From Acanthamoeba lenticulata (Eukaryota > Discosea > Longamoebia > Acanthamoebidae), in the NCBI GenBank assembly GCA_002179805.1, contig NAVB01004764.1, positions 1-10,264 of the forward strand: a DNA stretch of 10,264 nucleotides. The letters are read 5' to 3'. The translations under genes and the position numbers were made by a program. Below are positions 8,010 to 10,264 of this stretch, piece by piece; positions within the stretch are counted from its first letter, which is position 1, and every line of letters starts with the position of its first letter. The notes below the pieces were generated by a model. The model was not told where the DNA came from, did no database searches, and saw only the letters and a program-made list of their open reading frames with translations.

Positions 8010-10264
8010 ATGAAGATTTTCAAGAAGGTCAAGAAGACCGTGACGCCCAAGGGGCCAACCAGCCCACGCGCGTCAGAGGAGCAACAAGAAGGAGGTCAGC
8101 CTCATACAGACCTGGACAACATATGGGGCGAAGTCGAGGGCCTCGTGGGCGACAGCTTCCGCTCCCTGCCCGTCCACAAAGACCTTCATCGCCTCGCGCC
8201 CACCACACGCGTACTCGCCGCCTCCGTACCGGATCAAAAACAAATAATACTAATACCGCACACGTAAAAACGCTGCCATGGTTCGTTCTTGTATGTGCGA
8301 GTACAGGTGTGGGACAGTGACGGCCGGTTGCTCAATGGGCCGGAGCTGTTCGCCGAGGATGCCGCTGACGAGCGCCTCAAGCGATTCCTGCCCACCAAGC
8401 GCGTCCTCTGGGCGCTGGCCAACGCCTTTGATCCCACCAAGCGGGACCACATCATGTCCGTCTTTGAGGTGTGCACTCACACTCCCTCGCGTCTGGTCGC
8501 ATGAAGACACAATCTCAACCTCAACTCGTCGTCCTCTTTCACGTGCAGGAAAAGGTCGTGCGTGGGCCGATCCACGATATCGTGGGCTCCATGCTCGAGT
8601 TCTTTGGCCTCATCGACGATGGCGAGGTCGTCGTGCCGCGCCTCCGATGTCTTCGCATCCTCAAGGCACGAACCCTTCCCGGCTTTATCCGCCCACCAAT
8701 CGCTCTATGGACACGACCAACTCACTCCTGGATGACTGATGCCTGCAGTTGGTGAATCAAGCTGTGCTGGCGCCGGCCGTGATCCACCTCAACCTGTTCA
8801 TGACCAAGAGCCCCGAGAAGGAGACCTTCATGAACGGCGGCGACTGGAAAATTCGTACGCGAGTCCTCTTACTGCGCGTGTTGATGGCGGCCAAGAGCTG
8901 ATCATGTCGTGTGCAGACATCAACTGCCACAAGGACGGGCGGGTGACCGTGAGCCACACCAAGTGGGAGAAGAACGCCAAGAATGCTGCATTCAAGTGGC
9001 GCCTGCGGATGACCCTGAACGACTCCCTGTCGCTGCTCGAGGCCGCCGACCTGGCCTTCACCCGAATCCGCCTGCCGGACTCGCCCGAGGGCGATGCCCG
9101 CCGACGCGCGCTGCTGGACTACGTTGGGCGCTACTACGCGGGCCAGTCCTGCATCGCCGACGCCGAGCGCGAACAGTGGGCCCGGCCGTTCCACCAGCTG
9201 CCCATCCACAAGTCGCTGCCCACCATCGCCTACCGGACCTCGGTCGTGGACCAGGACGAGGTGGTCTTTCAGTCCGCGGCCGGTGTGCCGGTCGAGCAGA
9301 ACCTCAAGGCGCTCTTGCTCGTCCTCACGAGGCTCTTCTCGCCAGCCAAGGAGAGCGGTGCGCGCTGAAGCGAGCCCCACCGGGTCGTTGTGTGACGACT
9401 TGAGGCGAACGTCGGCTGACGTACGTGGATCGTTGTGGATTTGTGGTGGGGCGGGGCGTCTCGGCAGTGGTGGCCAACGAGTTTGACAGGCGGTTCCAGA
9501 AGAACGACGTCGTGAGCTCGCTTCGCTCCTTCCTCCACAACGTGCGGCTCCCGGCTGGCGTCAGTCCGCTCTGCCCTCGTGTGTGTGTGTGTGCTCACAC
9601 GTGTGTGGTGACAGGAGCTCAAGTTGTACGACAGCAGCGCGACGCCTGTGGACGACGGCTCGGACGGTTCGTGTGGCGACGAGGAGGCGCGGGGCGTGAC
9701 CGCCGTGCTGAAGACGCTGCACGACAGCGTACTGGCGCCCTGCCTCCTGCTCCTCCACGAGCGCATCGGACCGCCGCTCCTCCCGCCTGTGCGCGAGAAG
9801 GGCGACGCGCTTGTGACTGTCGTCGTTCGCCCTCTGCCTCCCGGCGCCGACAGCAGCGGTGATGACGACGACAAAGGCAAAGACAAAGACGATGACAATG
9901 ACGACGACTCGCGTCCGGGAGACGTCAGCACCAACGGGAGCAGCGGCGCCAGTGACACGAAGCTCGAGGGCGGGGACAACGAAAGCGGCAGCTTTGCCAA
10001 GACCGTCGATGCCTCGCAGGTCGCTGTTCCGAAGGACGACGAGAAGAAGGCCGGCTGGGTGCTCGTGCGACACAGCAAGCGGGCGGTGGCGGACGTCAGC
10101 GCCGAGGCCGACGCCTACTTTGAATTCGCCTGGCATGTGGAACTCGAGCTCGACGCGAGGCTCGAGCGTCTCGTGGCTGTCCGTTTACGTGTTGACAACT
10201 TTGTCTTCGGCCCAGGTGCCGATGCTGATGCGCGCCGGGACCTCGAGACCGCCATCCGGCGAGC
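8010..10264 (+). CDS. Unrecognised protein with two tandem copies of one module (3' partial, seven exons)
   Basis: Exons 8010-8225, 8307-8468, 8549-8665, 8749-8854, 8917-9357, 9468-9541 and 9615-10264 join in frame to 588 residues, still open at the window edge. I do not recognise the family. A basic N-terminus (MKIFKKVKKTVTPK) precedes two copies of a module. Copy A (residues about 50-271) and copy B (292 to at least 588) share, in order, FxxLPxHKxL, a helix ending FxPxK, VLAP, a VxVxHxK strand, FxW and DAR. Copy B carries an extra Asp/Ser-rich stretch at about 449-517. Between markers the offset is stable (240-242 residues near the front, 311-317 after the insert), which supports an old internal duplication. 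Intron 3 (8666-8748) has a GC donor. Intron 1 (8226-8306) contains a near-ideal tactaat branch point. The last intron could begin at 9542 (gtgcgg, preferred) or 9560 (gtcagt); both keep frame. No membrane segment, signal peptide or catalytic motif is seen, so a cytosolic role is only a guess. Confidence 0.8.
8157..9128 (+). repeat. Module copy A (protein-level repeat, residues about 50-271)
   Basis: This is the first copy of the internal module, spread over exons 1-5. Marker residues are LPVHKDL (53-59), FDPTK (113-117), VLAP (171-174), VTVSHTK (210-216), FKW (226-228) and DARR (260-263). The similarity is in the protein only; the DNA has diverged. Confidence 0.68.
8666..8748 (+). other. GC-AG intron, 83 nt, of the duplicated-module gene
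   Basis: Donor AAG|gcacga and acceptor gatgcctgcag join CLRILK to LVNQAVLAP in phase 0. No GT donor nearby preserves the frame. The join falls just before the VLAP motif that is also found in copy B, which supports it. The donor is weaker than the one at 2818. Confidence 0.66.
9189..10264 (+). repeat. Module copy B (residues 292 to window end)
   Basis: Markers are LPIHKSL (295-301), FSPAK (341-345), VLAP (411-414), VLVRHSK (521-527), FAW (543-545) and DARR (577-580), in the same order as copy A. A low-complexity acidic insert at about 449-517 (nt 9843-10049) separates VLAP from the VxVxHxK strand. The copy may continue past the window. Confidence 0.68.
9579..9593 (+). repeat. (GT)n microsatellite in the last intron
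   Basis: A run of alternating gt (gtgtgtgtgtgtgtg) is followed by ct and cacac, so the tract can fold back on itself (gtgtg-ct-cacac). It lies inside intron 9542-9614, close to the acceptor. Confidence 0.75.

Noticed and set aside
9269..10078. Long minus-strand frame (269 codons)
   Set aside because: It lies opposite the plus-strand exons of the duplicated-module gene and reads as Ser/Thr-rich low-complexity peptide, typical of an antisense shadow in GC-rich coding DNA.

Overview
The window is eukaryotic nuclear DNA. GC-rich genes are broken by many short introns (about 60-110 nt) with GT-AG and a few GC-AG borders. There is a recognisable ER membrane complex subunit (EMC6), an F-box protein, an ankyrin-repeat protein and a protein with a helicase-associated (HA) domain. 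The compact layout, GC-rich exons, T-rich or CT-rich spacers and this gene mix suggest a free-living amoebozoan, most likely Acanthamoeba or a relative. That is inference from style and content; no taxonomic marker is present.

Layout from left to right. (1) 81-1000 (+): 3' end of an ankyrin-repeat gene, six exons. (2) 1191-1625 (-): one-exon gene of unknown function, tail-to-tail with gene 1. (3) 1883-4182 (+): four-exon F-box protein with a probable beta-propeller-like C-terminal part, head-to-head with gene 2. (4) 5050-6828 (+): two-exon, acidic, largely disordered, probably nuclear protein with one HA domain, after an 867-nt spacer. (5) 7274-7861 (-): EMC6, four exons including a 20-nt microexon, tail-to-tail with gene 4. 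(6) 8010-10264 (+): start of a large seven-exon gene, head-to-head with EMC6 across 148 nt and running off the window. I do not recognise its family, but the protein contains two diverged copies of the same module of about 220-300 residues.

The genes do not form an obvious pathway. The regulatory logic visible is two divergent promoter regions (1626-1882 and 7862-8009) and two convergent gene ends. All exon joins were chosen by reading frame, splice-site dinucleotides and protein-family fit; none is confirmed by RNA. Eighteen complete introns can be proposed. Two use GC donors, seven start GTGCG, and four are multiples of three without an in-frame stop, so they look like coding sequence in naive ORF calls.

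The most interesting item is the unrecognised duplicated-module protein at the right end. Next come the stop-free GC-AG intron that mimics a membrane helix, and the EMC6 gene that only appears after splicing around a microexon. No prokaryotic, viral, CRISPR, transposon or tRNA/rRNA feature was found.
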